A stretch of 36,908 nt of DNA, taken from positions 1 through 36,908 of the forward strand of contig CAMCFB010000008.1 in assembly GCA_945874125.1 (NCBI GenBank), written 5' to 3'. The position numbers and the translations under genes were made by a program. Under the pieces are notes generated by a model. That model saw nothing but the letters and a program-made list of their open reading frames with translations. It was not told the DNA's origin and ran no database searches. The number at the start of each line of letters is the position of its first letter. Position 1 is the stretch's first letter. The stretch comes from Verrucomicrobia subdivision 6 bacterium. Lineage in GTDB: Bacteria; Verrucomicrobiota; Verrucomicrobiia; Methylacidiphilales; Verrucolacustridaceae. Of this stretch, positions 25,949 to 34,136 are shown piece after piece.

Positions 25949-26473
25949 CTACGACGCAGACGCTTTCGCCTCGATGGCCACACTTTTCCCCCCAAACTTT
26001 GGATATAAGTATCGTGCCGCTGGCACACCCTGCCGCGTAATCACCGCCGCCTTCAACAACCCTTTTTCGGCCAAGTGCAACAGGGATGCCTGCAGTAACG
26101 CCACTCCTAACCCCCTGCGCTGATACTCATAATCAATAATTACCCCCGACAACAGCTGGGGGCCCTCCCCCTCCAGTGCCAACAAGGCGCTGCAACCCAC
26201 CACCCGAGGGCCATGTTGCAGAACAAGAAAGTCCATCTTTTCCAAACTTTTCCCGTCGGGAAAGATTCGCCCCCGCAACTGGTCCAAGTGCCCCTCGAGA
26301 CCAATCATCCATGCCTTTTCATTCAAAAACGCCCTCTGGATCCCCTCCCACGCCAACTCCACCTCGGGTTGCGGTTGCACTTTGATCTCGTGCTTGGGTG
26401 GCAAATGTGGAGGCATCGCCGGAACCTGCGACAAATCCCACTCAAAACGAACGCTCACTTGATGTCTACTCAC
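25949..26473 (-). CDS. GNAT-family N-acetyltransferase
   Basis: Acetyl-CoA-dependent transferase of about 174 residues. The central motif is VIIDYEYQRRGLGVALLQASL, with the acetyl-CoA-binding Q/RxxGxG/A loop as QRRGLG, preceded by VVGCSALLAL and followed by AARYLYPKFGG. The N-terminal 40 residues are Pro-rich and do not resemble the domain. The start is a GTG at 26473 without a clear ribosome site; GTG 26458 is possible. Stop and the next start are 2 bases apart, so it is tightly linked with the flavoenzyme. Substrate unknown. Confidence 0.82.
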   Translation of the reverse strand: MSRHQVSVRFEWDLSQVPAMPPHLPPKHEIKVQPQPEVELAWEGIQRAFLNEKAWMIGLEGHLDQLRGRIFPDGKSLEKMDFLVLQHGPRVVGCSALLALEGEGPQLLSGVIIDYEYQRRGLGVALLQASLLHLAEKGLLKAAVITRQGVPAARYLYPKFGGKSVAIEAKASAS

Positions 26474-26520
26474 CCGACCATTGGAACGCAGAAGAGCCCC
26501 AAGGCCAAGCCGGAAACGAT

Positions 26521-27090
26521 CTATCGACTGCCGGGCTTCACCGCCGGAATGCTTTTTAGATCCGCCGGTATTTCACTCGCCGAAAATGTCTCCACTGGCA
26601 TGCCAAAGAGCGCGCAAAGGGGGGCGCCCAACTCCGGCGTCTGTGTGCTCCGATCCACCAGACAGGCAACCCCTGCCACTACCCCACCGGCCTCCTGCAC
26701 CAGCGAAATTACCTCTCGGACCGCACCCCCTGTCGTAATCACATCCTCCGCCACCAAAAACCTTTCCCCCGGCTTCACCTCAAAACGCCGAATCTGTAAT
26801 TTCCCACTCTCCTTTTCGGCAAAGATATGGCGCCGACCCAAATGTCGCGCCACCTCGTGCCCGACCAAAATTCCCCCCATCGCGGGGGAAATCACACTGT
26901 GAAAGACCCACTGCTCCACTTTGATTTTGCCCACCAGAGCACCACACAGCTCCGCCGTCGCCACCGGATCCTGCAAAACCAGTGCACACTGAAAAAAAGT
27001 TCGGCTGTGGCGCCCCGAACGCAAAATAAAGTGTCCGTGCAGCAGCGCCCCACACCTGCGGAAAACCTCGAGTACTTGCGCCGCAGTCAT
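26521..27090 (-). CDS. pyrE: Orotate phosphoribosyltransferase
   Basis: Pyrimidine synthesis: orotate + PRPP to OMP. The 189 residues contain HFILRSGRHSRTFFQCALVLQ, which binds orotate and marks the family (FxLxSGxxSxxFF). SPAMGGILVGHEVARHLG follows, then FAEKESGKLQIRRF, and the PRPP motif FLVAEDVITTGGAVRE. The size is normal for the short bacterial form. The ATG overlaps the ridA stop as ATGA (27090-27087). The 47 bases after it lead to the GNAT gene. No other pyr genes are in the window. Confidence 0.93.
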   Translation of the reverse strand: MTAAQVLEVFRRCGALLHGHFILRSGRHSRTFFQCALVLQDPVATAELCGALVGKIKVEQWVFHSVISPAMGGILVGHEVARHLGRRHIFAEKESGKLQIRRFEVKPGERFLVAEDVITTGGAVREVISLVQEAGGVVAGVACLVDRSTQTPELGAPLCALFGMPVETFSASEIPADLKSIPAVKPGSR

Positions 27091-27473
27091 GACCCAGGGC
27101 GTCGGGCCAAAAGCTCAATTTCCACCGCACCCCCTTTGGGCAAGCCCGCCACTTGAATGGTGGAACGGCTCGGGGGGTCTTGAGGGAAAAACTCCGCGTA
27201 GACACCATTCATTTCGGGAAAAGTTTTCAAATCGGTCAAAAAGACGGTTGCCTTCACCACGTCCGCCAAGGTCAATCCACCCTCCCTCAGTAAGCTTTGC
27301 GCCCGTTCGAGTGCTTTCCGCGTCTGCTCCGCCACGGTCCCATTCATCAGGTTCCCTGCCTCATCCAAAGCCAATTGCCCCGAGAGATAAACAAACCCCC
27401 CCGCCTCCGTCGCTTGACGGTAAGGACCGATCGCCGGCCCCGCCACTTTTGATGTCCAACCCTTGTGTCCCAT
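27087..27473 (-). CDS. ridA: RidA/YjgF-family enamine/imine deaminase
   Basis: Hydrolyses reactive 2-aminoacrylate-type enamines released by PLP enzymes. The 128 residues have the family pattern: AIGPYRQATEAGGFVYLSGQL, EQTRKALERAQSLLREGGL, DVVKATVFLTDLKTF, and PPSRSTIQVAGLPKGGAVEIEL. The conserved Arg before STIQV is present. I start at ATG 27473, which puts GPYRQA at residue 16 as in other RidA; ATG 27482 and TTG 27509 are in-frame alternatives. It is first in ridA-pyrE-GNAT-flavoenzyme, with ATGA coupling to pyrE. Confidence 0.93.
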   Translation of the reverse strand: MGHKGWTSKVAGPAIGPYRQATEAGGFVYLSGQLALDEAGNLMNGTVAEQTRKALERAQSLLREGGLTLADVVKATVFLTDLKTFPEMNGVYAEFFPQDPPSRSTIQVAGLPKGGAVEIELLARRPGS

Positions 27474-27604
27474 GCCGTGCATCTTTTCTGAATCCGACCC
27501 GCAGGTCAACGCTCATGAATTCCTCCCCTAGCCTTAAATTTCTCCTAGGTTTCCCAGAATACTTTCGACTTTGCCAAACCATATCTCCGACTTAAGTTAT
27601 CGAG

Positions 27605-28228
27605 ATGAAATTCATCCTCCTACTCCTCCCTCTCCTTCTGCCCACTCCCCTGCTCGCTCATACCGGGTCCCACGCCTATGGATTCACCAGCGGTTTTACC
27701 CACCCCGTTTTTGGACTGGATCACCTCTTGGCCATGCTCAGTGTCGGCATTCTCAGCGCTCAAATGGGTGGGCGTGCGCTTTGGTCCGTCCCGCTGTTTT
27801 TCGTCGGGTTCATGCTCGTCGGCGGAATTTTAGGCATGCTTGGAGTTCCATTCTTCTCCGTCGAAATCGCCATCGCGGTCTCCGTCCTCGTTCTTGGGCT
27901 TTGTATCGCCAGCTCCCAAAAGTTTCCGATTCTCCTTACCATGGCGGGGGTGGCCTTCTTTGCCCTTTTCCATGGCCACGCCCATGGCGTGGAAATGCCG
28001 GAGGCCGTCAATCCCACCCTCTATGCTCTCGGCTTTATTCTCGGCACGACCTTGATTCATCTCCTCGGCGTTGCCCTCGGTTGGTGGGCCACCCGCCCGC
28101 ACCGCCCCGCTTTTTTTCTTCGTTGGGCGGGTGTGGCGATTGCCCTGGTGGGGGCTTACTTCTTAACTCAATCCACTCTCGGGCGGAAGGAGGAGGCGGC
28201 GTTCCCCGTCTCCTCTTTCACTCGCTAG
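27605..28228 (+). CDS. hupE: HupE/UreJ-family nickel/cobalt permease-like protein
   Basis: Membrane protein of 207 residues. The N-terminal signal-like segment (FILLLLPLLLPTPLLA) is followed by the two family signatures: THPVFGLDHLLAM, with the HPxxGxDH motif, and FHGHAHGVEMP in the middle. About six membrane spans are seen. Characterised relatives move Ni(II) or Co(II) for hydrogenase or urease. Neither enzyme is encoded in the window, so the metal and use here are unknown. ATG 27605 follows GTTATCGAG with a weak GAG ribosome site. It overlaps the next, convergent gene by 4 bases. Confidence 0.88.
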   Translation: MKFILLLLPLLLPTPLLAHTGSHAYGFTSGFTHPVFGLDHLLAMLSVGILSAQMGGRALWSVPLFFVGFMLVGGILGMLGVPFFSVEIAIAVSVLVLGLCIASSQKFPILLTMAGVAFFALFHGHAHGVEMPEAVNPTLYALGFILGTTLIHLLGVALGWWATRPHRPAFFLRWAGVAIALVGAYFLTQSTLGRKEEAAFPVSSFTR

Positions 28229-28665
28229 CTTTTCTCGCGCAGTTCTCGCAACTTTTCCCGCAACCGAGCGATACACTCTTTCCAAAAATCCTTTGGCAAG
28301 GCTTCGTACCTGACTGTCTTGGCATCCACTTGGACGGTGTAAAAAATGTTGCTGGGTTCCCCCACCAGCTCATCAAAAAGATTCCGCCTCACATAAGCCG
28401 CAATCTCATCCCCGCCATCTAAGTGGATATTCACGTCCCTTCCATCCGCATCCGCTTCCAAGGCCAGCAAGACAAGCTGCAGATCAGCCCAACTGATCGT
28501 CAGCTCACTTTTTAGAATCGAGGCCATGTGCCGATCAATTAAATCGAGGAGTCGCGTCACAATTCGAGAACACTCGAGCGCCCGATTTTCGATAGAGAGA
28601 GCCGACCCTTTGCCTCTCGCCTTCGCTGAAACCTCCGGCTTGTTCACGGTTCCTTTTCGATTCAT
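28225..28665 (-). CDS. Conserved-looking hypothetical protein
   Basis: Not recognised. The 146 residues are charged and look like a real folded protein. A basic N-terminus (MNRKGTVNKPEVSAKARGKG) is followed by a helical stretch at 25-55 (ENRALECSRIVTRLLDLIDRHMASI). A probable alpha/beta part comes next (LVLLALEADADGRDVNIHLDGGDEI), and a long Lys/Arg/Glu helix ends it (CIARLREKLRELREKS). There are no membrane spans or catalytic motifs I can name. Base composition matches neighbouring minus-strand genes. The stop overlaps that of hupE by 4 bases. A TAATAA element lies 6 bases before the ATG. No function assigned. Confidence 0.65.
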   Translation of the reverse strand: MNRKGTVNKPEVSAKARGKGSALSIENRALECSRIVTRLLDLIDRHMASILKSELTISWADLQLVLLALEADADGRDVNIHLDGGDEIAAYVRRNLFDELVGEPSNIFYTVQVDAKTVRYEALPKDFWKECIARLREKLRELREKS

Positions 28666-28730
28666 CTCAATTTATTACATCCAAAAGCAAGTGCAGGAAA
28701 ATAAATTGTTCCGACGATAAAAAACTCCTT

Positions 28731-28758
28731 TTCCCATCACTTTCTCATAAAGTGGGAA
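28731..28758 (+). promoter_or_regulatory. Hairpin that would cover the tatD ribosome site
   Basis: CACTTT (28738-28743) pairs with AAAGTG (28749-28754) around a 5-base loop, extended by TTCC/GGAA with a 3-base bulge. The GGGAA used as Shine-Dalgarno for the GTG at 28763 lies in the right arm, so the fold would mask it. Function not shown; could be chance. Confidence 0.3.
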
Positions 28759-28762
28759 TGCT

Positions 28763-29620
28763 GTGCTGATCGATACTCATAGCCATCTCGATTTCCCTGA
28801 CTTTGATGCCGACCGGGCGGACATCATTCAGCGGGCCACCGATGCCGGCGTCACCCGAATCATCTCCATTGGCACCACCCTCCAAACCAGCCGCGGGGCT
28901 CTGGCCTTGGCCGATACCTTTCCCCAGATCTATGCCACCGTTGGCTTGCACCCGTGCGAAGTTCTCGAGGCTTCCGCATCGGCCATCGAGGAGATCGCTG
29001 AACTGGCTCGTCATCCCAAAGTTGTCGCTATCGGTGAGTGTGGACTTGATTATCACCGCCTTCCAAGTCGCTCGTCCTCCGCTCTAGCTGCTACCTCCTC
29101 CACCATGGGAGAAGTCTCCCCTGGCCGAGAAGAGTTGGCCTTGGCCGATGCCGATCTCAAGAATCGCCAATCCATTTTTTTTCAGCAGCAACTCGATCTC
29201 GCGCTCGAATTGAAACTCAACGTCGTCATCCATCAGCGGGATAGTTGGGCGGACACTCTGGCCACGCTGAAACCCTACTCCGGACGACTCCAGGCCGTCT
29301 TTCACTGCTTTTCGGGCACAAGGGCGCAAGCGCAGGAGCTCTTCTCTATGGGTCACTCCATCTCCTTGACGGGAATCGTCACATTCAAAAATGCGCGCGA
29401 CCTGCACTCCTGCGTTCAACTAATCCCCGCCGGATCCTTCTTCTTGGAAACGGACTGCCCTTACCTCGCCCCCGAGCCCCATCGGGGGAAGAGGTGCGAA
29501 CCCGCCTATACCCGGCAAATCGCCGAAAAGGTGGCTGCCCTCCGAAACCAGTCGATCGAAGAAATCTCTCGCGAAACCAGCCTGGCTGCGGAACAGTTCT
29601 TTCGACTGCCCCCCCGATGA
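28763..29620 (+). CDS. tatD: TatD-family metal-dependent hydrolase / DNase
   Basis: TIM-barrel nuclease of the amidohydrolase superfamily. The 285 residues show the metal ligands H6 and H8 (IDTHSHLDF), E92 (GECGLDYH), H157 (VIHQRD), H181 (VFHCFSG) and D231 (ETDCPYLAPEPHRGKRCEP). Start is GTG 28763, with GGGAA upstream. After GECGLDYH there is an insertion of roughly 20-25 residues (about 100-132, Ser- and Ala-rich) compared with E. coli-type TatD. The stop overlaps the thrB start as ATGA (29617-29620), so translation is coupled. Substrate could be DNA ends or small D-aminoacyl-type compounds; unproven. Confidence 0.92.
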   Translation: MLIDTHSHLDFPDFDADRADIIQRATDAGVTRIISIGTTLQTSRGALALADTFPQIYATVGLHPCEVLEASASAIEEIAELARHPKVVAIGECGLDYHRLPSRSSSALAATSSTMGEVSPGREELALADADLKNRQSIFFQQQLDLALELKLNVVIHQRDSWADTLATLKPYSGRLQAVFHCFSGTRAQAQELFSMGHSISLTGIVTFKNARDLHSCVQLIPAGSFFLETDCPYLAPEPHRGKRCEPAYTRQIAEKVAALRNQSIEEISRETSLAAEQFFRLPPR

Positions 29621-30492
29621 AAACTCCTGCCCTCCCTTTCTGGATTCGTGTGCCCGCGACCACGGCCAATCTCGGCCCAGGTTTCGATGCCTTTGGCCTT
29701 GCCCTCAACCTCTATAACAATGTGACGGTCTCTCCCGGTCGTTCAGCCAAACCGGACCCATTTTCCGATGAAATAGTCGACGCCTACTTCCACGCCCGTC
29801 AGCGAGCCCCCCAGCCTTATCGTCTCCATGTCCGCGGCACGGTTCCCCCATCCCGTGGGCTCGGCAGCAGCGCCACCATTCGCTTGGGTATGCTCGCCGC
29901 GCTCGACTACCTTCATCGTCGAAAGCTTGACCTACCTTGGCTCATCCAAACGGCCACGACATTAGAGGGGCACCCCGACAATATCACCGCCGCCGCCCTA
30001 GGGGGTTTCGTCGTTTGCGGCGGGCTTCGCCCAGCGAAGGCGAACATTTCCACACGACTCAGATTTGTCACCGCCATCCCCAAACTACAAACCTCGACCA
30101 AAACGGCTCGCTCTCTTCTGCCGCGCACCGTTCCCTTCCGTGACGCTGTCGCCAATCTGCAAAATGCGTCCAGAATTACGGCAGCTCTTTTTCAGGGCCG
30201 ATATGAGGAGGCCCGCGGCGCCTTTTCTGACCACCTTCACCAACCCTATCGATCCACCCTCGTGCCTGGTCTCAACGAGGCGATCCTTCAAGCCGAGAAA
30301 GCAGGCGCGATGGGCGCCTTTCTAAGCGGCGCTGGCCCCACAATTATGGCCATGACGCTCCAGTCGGAGAGAGCGATTGGACGAGCTATGCAGATAGCCC
30401 TCCATCGCGCCGGACACCGATCGGTGGAGATACGTGTGCTGTCCGCGGATAACCGCGGCTTGCGGGTCGTCCGATCAGCTGGGAAGCCCTAA
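29617..30492 (+). CDS. thrB: Homoserine kinase (GHMP family)
   Basis: Phosphorylates homoserine in threonine synthesis. From ATG 29617 the product has 291 residues. WIRVPATTANLGPGFDAFGLAL is the GHMP N-terminal motif with the homoserine-kinase form. The ATP loop is VPPSRGLGSSATIRLG (76-91). EGHPDNITAAALGGFVV and the C-terminal GAFLSGAGPTIMAM follow. The reading frame stays open far upstream of this ATG, inside tatD, but the ATGA overlap with tatD and the typical N-terminus fix the start. No thrA/thrC nearby. Confidence 0.93.
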   Translation: MKTPALPFWIRVPATTANLGPGFDAFGLALNLYNNVTVSPGRSAKPDPFSDEIVDAYFHARQRAPQPYRLHVRGTVPPSRGLGSSATIRLGMLAALDYLHRRKLDLPWLIQTATTLEGHPDNITAAALGGFVVCGGLRPAKANISTRLRFVTAIPKLQTSTKTARSLLPRTVPFRDAVANLQNASRITAALFQGRYEEARGAFSDHLHQPYRSTLVPGLNEAILQAEKAGAMGAFLSGAGPTIMAMTLQSERAIGRAMQIALHRAGHRSVEIRVLSADNRGLRVVRSAGKP

Positions 30493-30542
30493 GAGCGACT
30501 GGCAAGAGGGATTCTGACCCCGTCAGGGGCGAACTAAAGAGC

Positions 30543-30785
30543 CTACTTCTTTTCGGCGTAATGGTGCAGACGGTTCGAAAGAATGATAAAGGTGGGAGCC
30601 CAGAGCCCGACGAAGATACCAAACCTCTCCGCATAAGCTCTTTTCGCATCGGCCATGAGATCCCCCGAGCCCGGAGCCCCAAATTGTCCGCCCGCCGAAA
30701 ACCAAATTAAGACCGATCCCACGATCGATAGAAACCCCAACGCGAAACACAGGTTACTCAGAAACTGAATTTGTTCTTTGTTCAT
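30543..30785 (-). CDS. Small membrane protein, two predicted spans
   Basis: An 80-residue protein. It has two hydrophobic segments, near 9-30 (LCFALGFLSIVGSVLIWFSAG) and 55-70 (FGIFVGLWAPTFIIL), separated by a charged loop (LMADAKRAYAERF), and ends HHYAEKK. The family is not recognised. It lies 45 bases after the nrdA stop in the same orientation and may be the tail of that transcript. AAGGAG is present but about 30 bases upstream, too far to be its ribosome site. The opposite-strand neighbour thrB ends at 30492. Confidence 0.6.
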   Translation of the reverse strand: MNKEQIQFLSNLCFALGFLSIVGSVLIWFSAGGQFGAPGSGDLMADAKRAYAERFGIFVGLWAPTFIILSNRLHHYAEKK

Positions 30786-30830
30786 AGTTCTAAAATGGCC
30801 ACTGTCTGGACTCCTTCAAGCCCTTTCTTG

Positions 30831-33800
30831 CTACTGGCAGGCCTCACACTCACCGCCATTGCGCATGGCTTCGATGGAGCAAGCCATCTTCTCTTCCGCG
30901 GTAAAGGTCTTCGGACTGACTTCGGCGCTGGGGGCGCCCTCTTGGAGTCCCGCCCGCACCTCTTTCTTCAACTTCACCGTGGCCTTTTCGATGTTCGAAG
31001 CTCCTAATGTCCGCAGGTAATACGTCGTTTTCAAACCTTGATGCCAAGCCAGACGGTACATTCGGGAGAGAACCTTCAGATCGGGTTGACCTAAAAATAG
31101 GTTCAGCGATTGCGACTGATCGATCCACTTTTGGCGACGCGCCGCCGCTTTCATAATCCACTCAAAGCCCACCGCAAAAGCGGTCAGGTAACGCTTCTTC
31201 AGCTCCTCGGGCATTCCCTCCACTGGGCCAAGCTCTCCGTCAAAATACTTTAGCTGATCCACCATCGCTTGGTTCCACAAACCTGCTTTTTTCAGATCTT
31301 TGACCAAATAGGGATTTAGCACGATAAACTCGCCCGAAAGATTACTCTTCACGAACAAGTTTTTGTACGTCGGCTCAATGCAGGGCGAGGTGCCAGTGAT
31401 GTTCGAGATCGTGGCGGTTGGAGCAATCGCCAATACGTTGGAGTTGCGCATGCCATGAGCTCGGATCTTTTCCCGCAACGGCTTCCAGTCCATTTTTCCG
31501 CCCCGCGGACAATCGATCGGCAATCCTCTCTCTTGCTCAAGAAGATCGATCGTATCTTGGGGTAATAAACCCCGATCCCACTTCGAACCTTTGTAGGTGG
31601 AATAAGTGCCCTTTTCTGCCGCCAGATCACTCGACGCTTCATAGGCATAAAAAGCGATTGCCTCCATCATCTCGTCGTTAAACTCAACCGCCTCATCCGA
31701 CTCGAAGGAGAGGCCCTTCATGTAGAGGGCATTCTGCAAGCCCATCACCCCCAACCCAATGGGACGATGCCGGGAGTTGGCCGTCTTCGCCGCCTCGGTC
31801 GGATAGAAATTAATGTCGATGACGTTGTCCAAGGCACGGACTGCGACCCGAATCGTCTCCCTCAATTTGGCGTGATCCAACGAGCCGTCGGCCAGAAGAT
31901 GGGTATCCAAGATAAGCGATCCCAAGTTACAAACCGCCGTCTCATCCTTGCCCGTATTGAGGGTGATCTCCGTGCATAGATTGGAGCTATGAATCACCCC
32001 CACGTGGTCTTGCGGACTCCGTATGTTGCAGGCGTCTTTGAAGGTGATCCAGGGGTGCCCCGTCTCGAACAGCATGGAGAGCATTCTCTTCCAAACCTCA
32101 ATCGCCGGAACCTTGTGCCCCCAAATTTCCCCCTTCTCCGCTTTCGCCTCATACGCAACGTAAGCGTCCTCAAACTTCTTCCCAAAGAGGTGGTGCAAAT
32201 CCGCCGCGTCACTCGTCCGGAAAAAAGTCCAATCCCCACGCGCTTCCATTCGCTTCATGAATAAATCAGGGATCCAGTTGGCCGTGTTCATGTCGTGGCA
32301 ACGCCGACGATCATCCCCCGTGTTTTTCCGGAGCTCGAGGAAATCAAAAAGGTCATTGTGCCACGTTTCTAAGTACGCACAGCCCGATCCCTTGCGCTTT
32401 CCTCCCTGATTTACCGCGACCAACAGATCGTTGTGCAACTTAAGGAATGGGATGACCCCTTGGCTTTCCCCATTCGTGCCTCCAATGTAACTGCCCGTCC
32501 CACGGACACTCGTCCACGATCCCCCTAATCCCCCCGCCCACTTGGACAACATCGCGTTTTCGGCCACCCCGCGCTGCATAATCGCCTCAATCGAATCGTC
32601 CACCCAGTACAGGTAGCAAGAGGAAAGTTGACTGTGATGGGTGCCGGAATTAAATAGCGTCGGCGTCGAGGAACAGAACCTACGACTCTTGTAGAGCTGA
32701 TAGAGCTCAATCGCCCGAGCTTCCCGATCCTTCGGTTCCGCATGGAAAAGACCCATGGCAACACGCATCCAGAAAAATTGAGGGGTTTCCAACCGGCGTG
32801 AAACGTCCGCCTTTTTGTCCACGATCAGGTAACGATCGTACAAAGTCTGCACGCCTAAGAAGTCCAGATCCAGATCCGCCATCGGATCCAACGCCGCCGC
32901 TAACTTCTCGATGTCATACTTCTGCAGAAAAGAATTGTAACGGCGAATTTCGATGCCCCGCTGGATTGTTTCGGCAAACTTTCTTCGGTGAAAATCTCGC
33001 AACGCTCCGATCCCATCCCGCAAAATGTCCCAACTGAGAACCTCCTCGTAAATAAAGGTCATCTGGATTCGGCCAGCAAACTTGGCAAAGTCCGCGTCCT
33101 TCTCGATCAAGGTCTTGGCGTTGAGGCTGATGGTGTTGTTCAGGTCGGCCCGCTTCATTCCGTCGAAAATCGACCTCCGCAACTCCTTCTCAATCTCCCC
33201 CGACGAAAGGCAAAGATCCAACCCGATCGAGGCAAACTCAATCCGGGCCCGTAAATCCGCGCCATCCCATAGAAAAGTGGAACCATCCGCATTGGCTACC
33301 ACCACCATTCCCTCCGCCGGCTCGGCCGGAGCTACTACGAGATCACCCCTCGCTTTACGCTCACGCTGATCGGCCCGCGCGGCGCGATAAATGATATAGC
33401 GTTCGGCTACCTTGTAGTGACCCGCACGCATTAACTCCTCCTGCACCAGATCCTGGACCTCCTCAATGTGCACCGTGGTTTGACCTAGCTCAGTTACCCG
33501 TGCGGTCACCGCCTGAGCAATCTGGGGGGCAGAAGAGGCGTCCAGCCGTAGAGCGAGAAACGCCTGACAAACAGCCACCTCAATCTTCGACTCGTTCCAA
33601 GGGACCGTCTGACCCTGCCGACGAATTAAACGGACGGTACACGCCGCGGGTTCCCCTGGACCCGGTGCCGTCGGCGGGCGCTCTCGTCGCTCTCCTACCA
33701 GACTGCGAGCCACGTCATAGGCATTGTTATCCACCAAGGTTTTTTCGACGAGTGTTTGCAAGTCTTCCACCTTAAGAAGCAAGGGTCTTTCGGCAAGAGC

Positions 33801-34103
33801 TTGTCGGGCGAGATTGCGACCAACTTCTGTACAAATTTTAGCAACCCACCGACGATTCGTCTCGGTAAAGATCGATTCCTGACCCTTCGCCTTGAGCCAA
33901 CGAGCCAAGCTTCTTCCCACCATTTCGGCCACCTCCGAGAGCTGGAACGGATGACGCGACTCCCCATCAATCACCTCGATCTGAGGCATGTCCACTTCCA
34001 CCGAATCCAAAGCCTCGCTCCACGCTTCCTGCTTACCTTCCGGAAGGTTGAGAAAACGCTTCATGGCCAAATCTACATCCACGTCACGCGGGTCCATCTT
34101 CAT
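30831..34103 (-). CDS. nrdA: Ribonucleoside-diphosphate reductase, large subunit
   Basis: Catalytic subunit of class I RNR. The 1090 residues are about 330 longer than E. coli NrdA, because of the N-terminus. A first, degenerate ATP-cone lies near 41-139 and a second, better one near 155-245 ([20 protein letters not shown]). The catalytic barrel follows: [66 protein letters not shown]. The tail GGECEACQ supplies the redox Cys pair. ATG 34103 has an AGGAGGG ribosome site 8 bases upstream. NrdB precedes it by 33 bases. Multiple ATP-cones are known in chlamydial NrdA, where they mediate dATP/ATP control. Confidence 0.95.
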   Translation of the reverse strand: MKMDPRDVDVDLAMKRFLNLPEGKQEAWSEALDSVEVDMPQIEVIDGESRHPFQLSEVAEMVGRSLARWLKAKGQESIFTETNRRWVAKICTEVGRNLARQALAERPLLLKVEDLQTLVEKTLVDNNAYDVARSLVGERRERPPTAPGPGEPAACTVRLIRRQGQTVPWNESKIEVAVCQAFLALRLDASSAPQIAQAVTARVTELGQTTVHIEEVQDLVQEELMRAGHYKVAERYIIYRAARADQRERKARGDLVVAPAEPAEGMVVVANADGSTFLWDGADLRARIEFASIGLDLCLSSGEIEKELRRSIFDGMKRADLNNTISLNAKTLIEKDADFAKFAGRIQMTFIYEEVLSWDILRDGIGALRDFHRRKFAETIQRGIEIRRYNSFLQKYDIEKLAAALDPMADLDLDFLGVQTLYDRYLIVDKKADVSRRLETPQFFWMRVAMGLFHAEPKDREARAIELYQLYKSRRFCSSTPTLFNSGTHHSQLSSCYLYWVDDSIEAIMQRGVAENAMLSKWAGGLGGSWTSVRGTGSYIGGTNGESQGVIPFLKLHNDLLVAVNQGGKRKGSGCAYLETWHNDLFDFLELRKNTGDDRRRCHDMNTANWIPDLFMKRMEARGDWTFFRTSDAADLHHLFGKKFEDAYVAYEAKAEKGEIWGHKVPAIEVWKRMLSMLFETGHPWITFKDACNIRSPQDHVGVIHSSNLCTEITLNTGKDETAVCNLGSLILDTHLLADGSLDHAKLRETIRVAVRALDNVIDINFYPTEAAKTANSRHRPIGLGVMGLQNALYMKGLSFESDEAVEFNDEMMEAIAFYAYEASSDLAAEKGTYSTYKGSKWDRGLLPQDTIDLLEQERGLPIDCPRGGKMDWKPLREKIRAHGMRNSNVLAIAPTATISNITGTSPCIEPTYKNLFVKSNLSGEFIVLNPYLVKDLKKAGLWNQAMVDQLKYFDGELGPVEGMPEELKKRYLTAFAVGFEWIMKAAARRQKWIDQSQSLNLFLGQPDLKVLSRMYRLAWHQGLKTTYYLRTLGASNIEKATVKLKKEVRAGLQEGAPSAEVSPKTFTAEEKMACSIEAMRNGGECEACQ

Positions 34104-34136
34104 AATCCAGCCCTCCTCTTGTCCTTGCCGAAAAAA

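Noticed and set aside
29245-29616. N-terminal extension of homoserine kinase inside tatD
   Set aside because: The extra residues do not match the kinase; the ATGA overlap and typical MKTP...WIRVPATTANLG start fix 29617.
30508-30530. GC-rich dyad after thrB (TGACCCCGTCA, CCCC/GGGG)
   Set aside because: No T-run on either side and ambiguous pairing, so I do not call a terminator.
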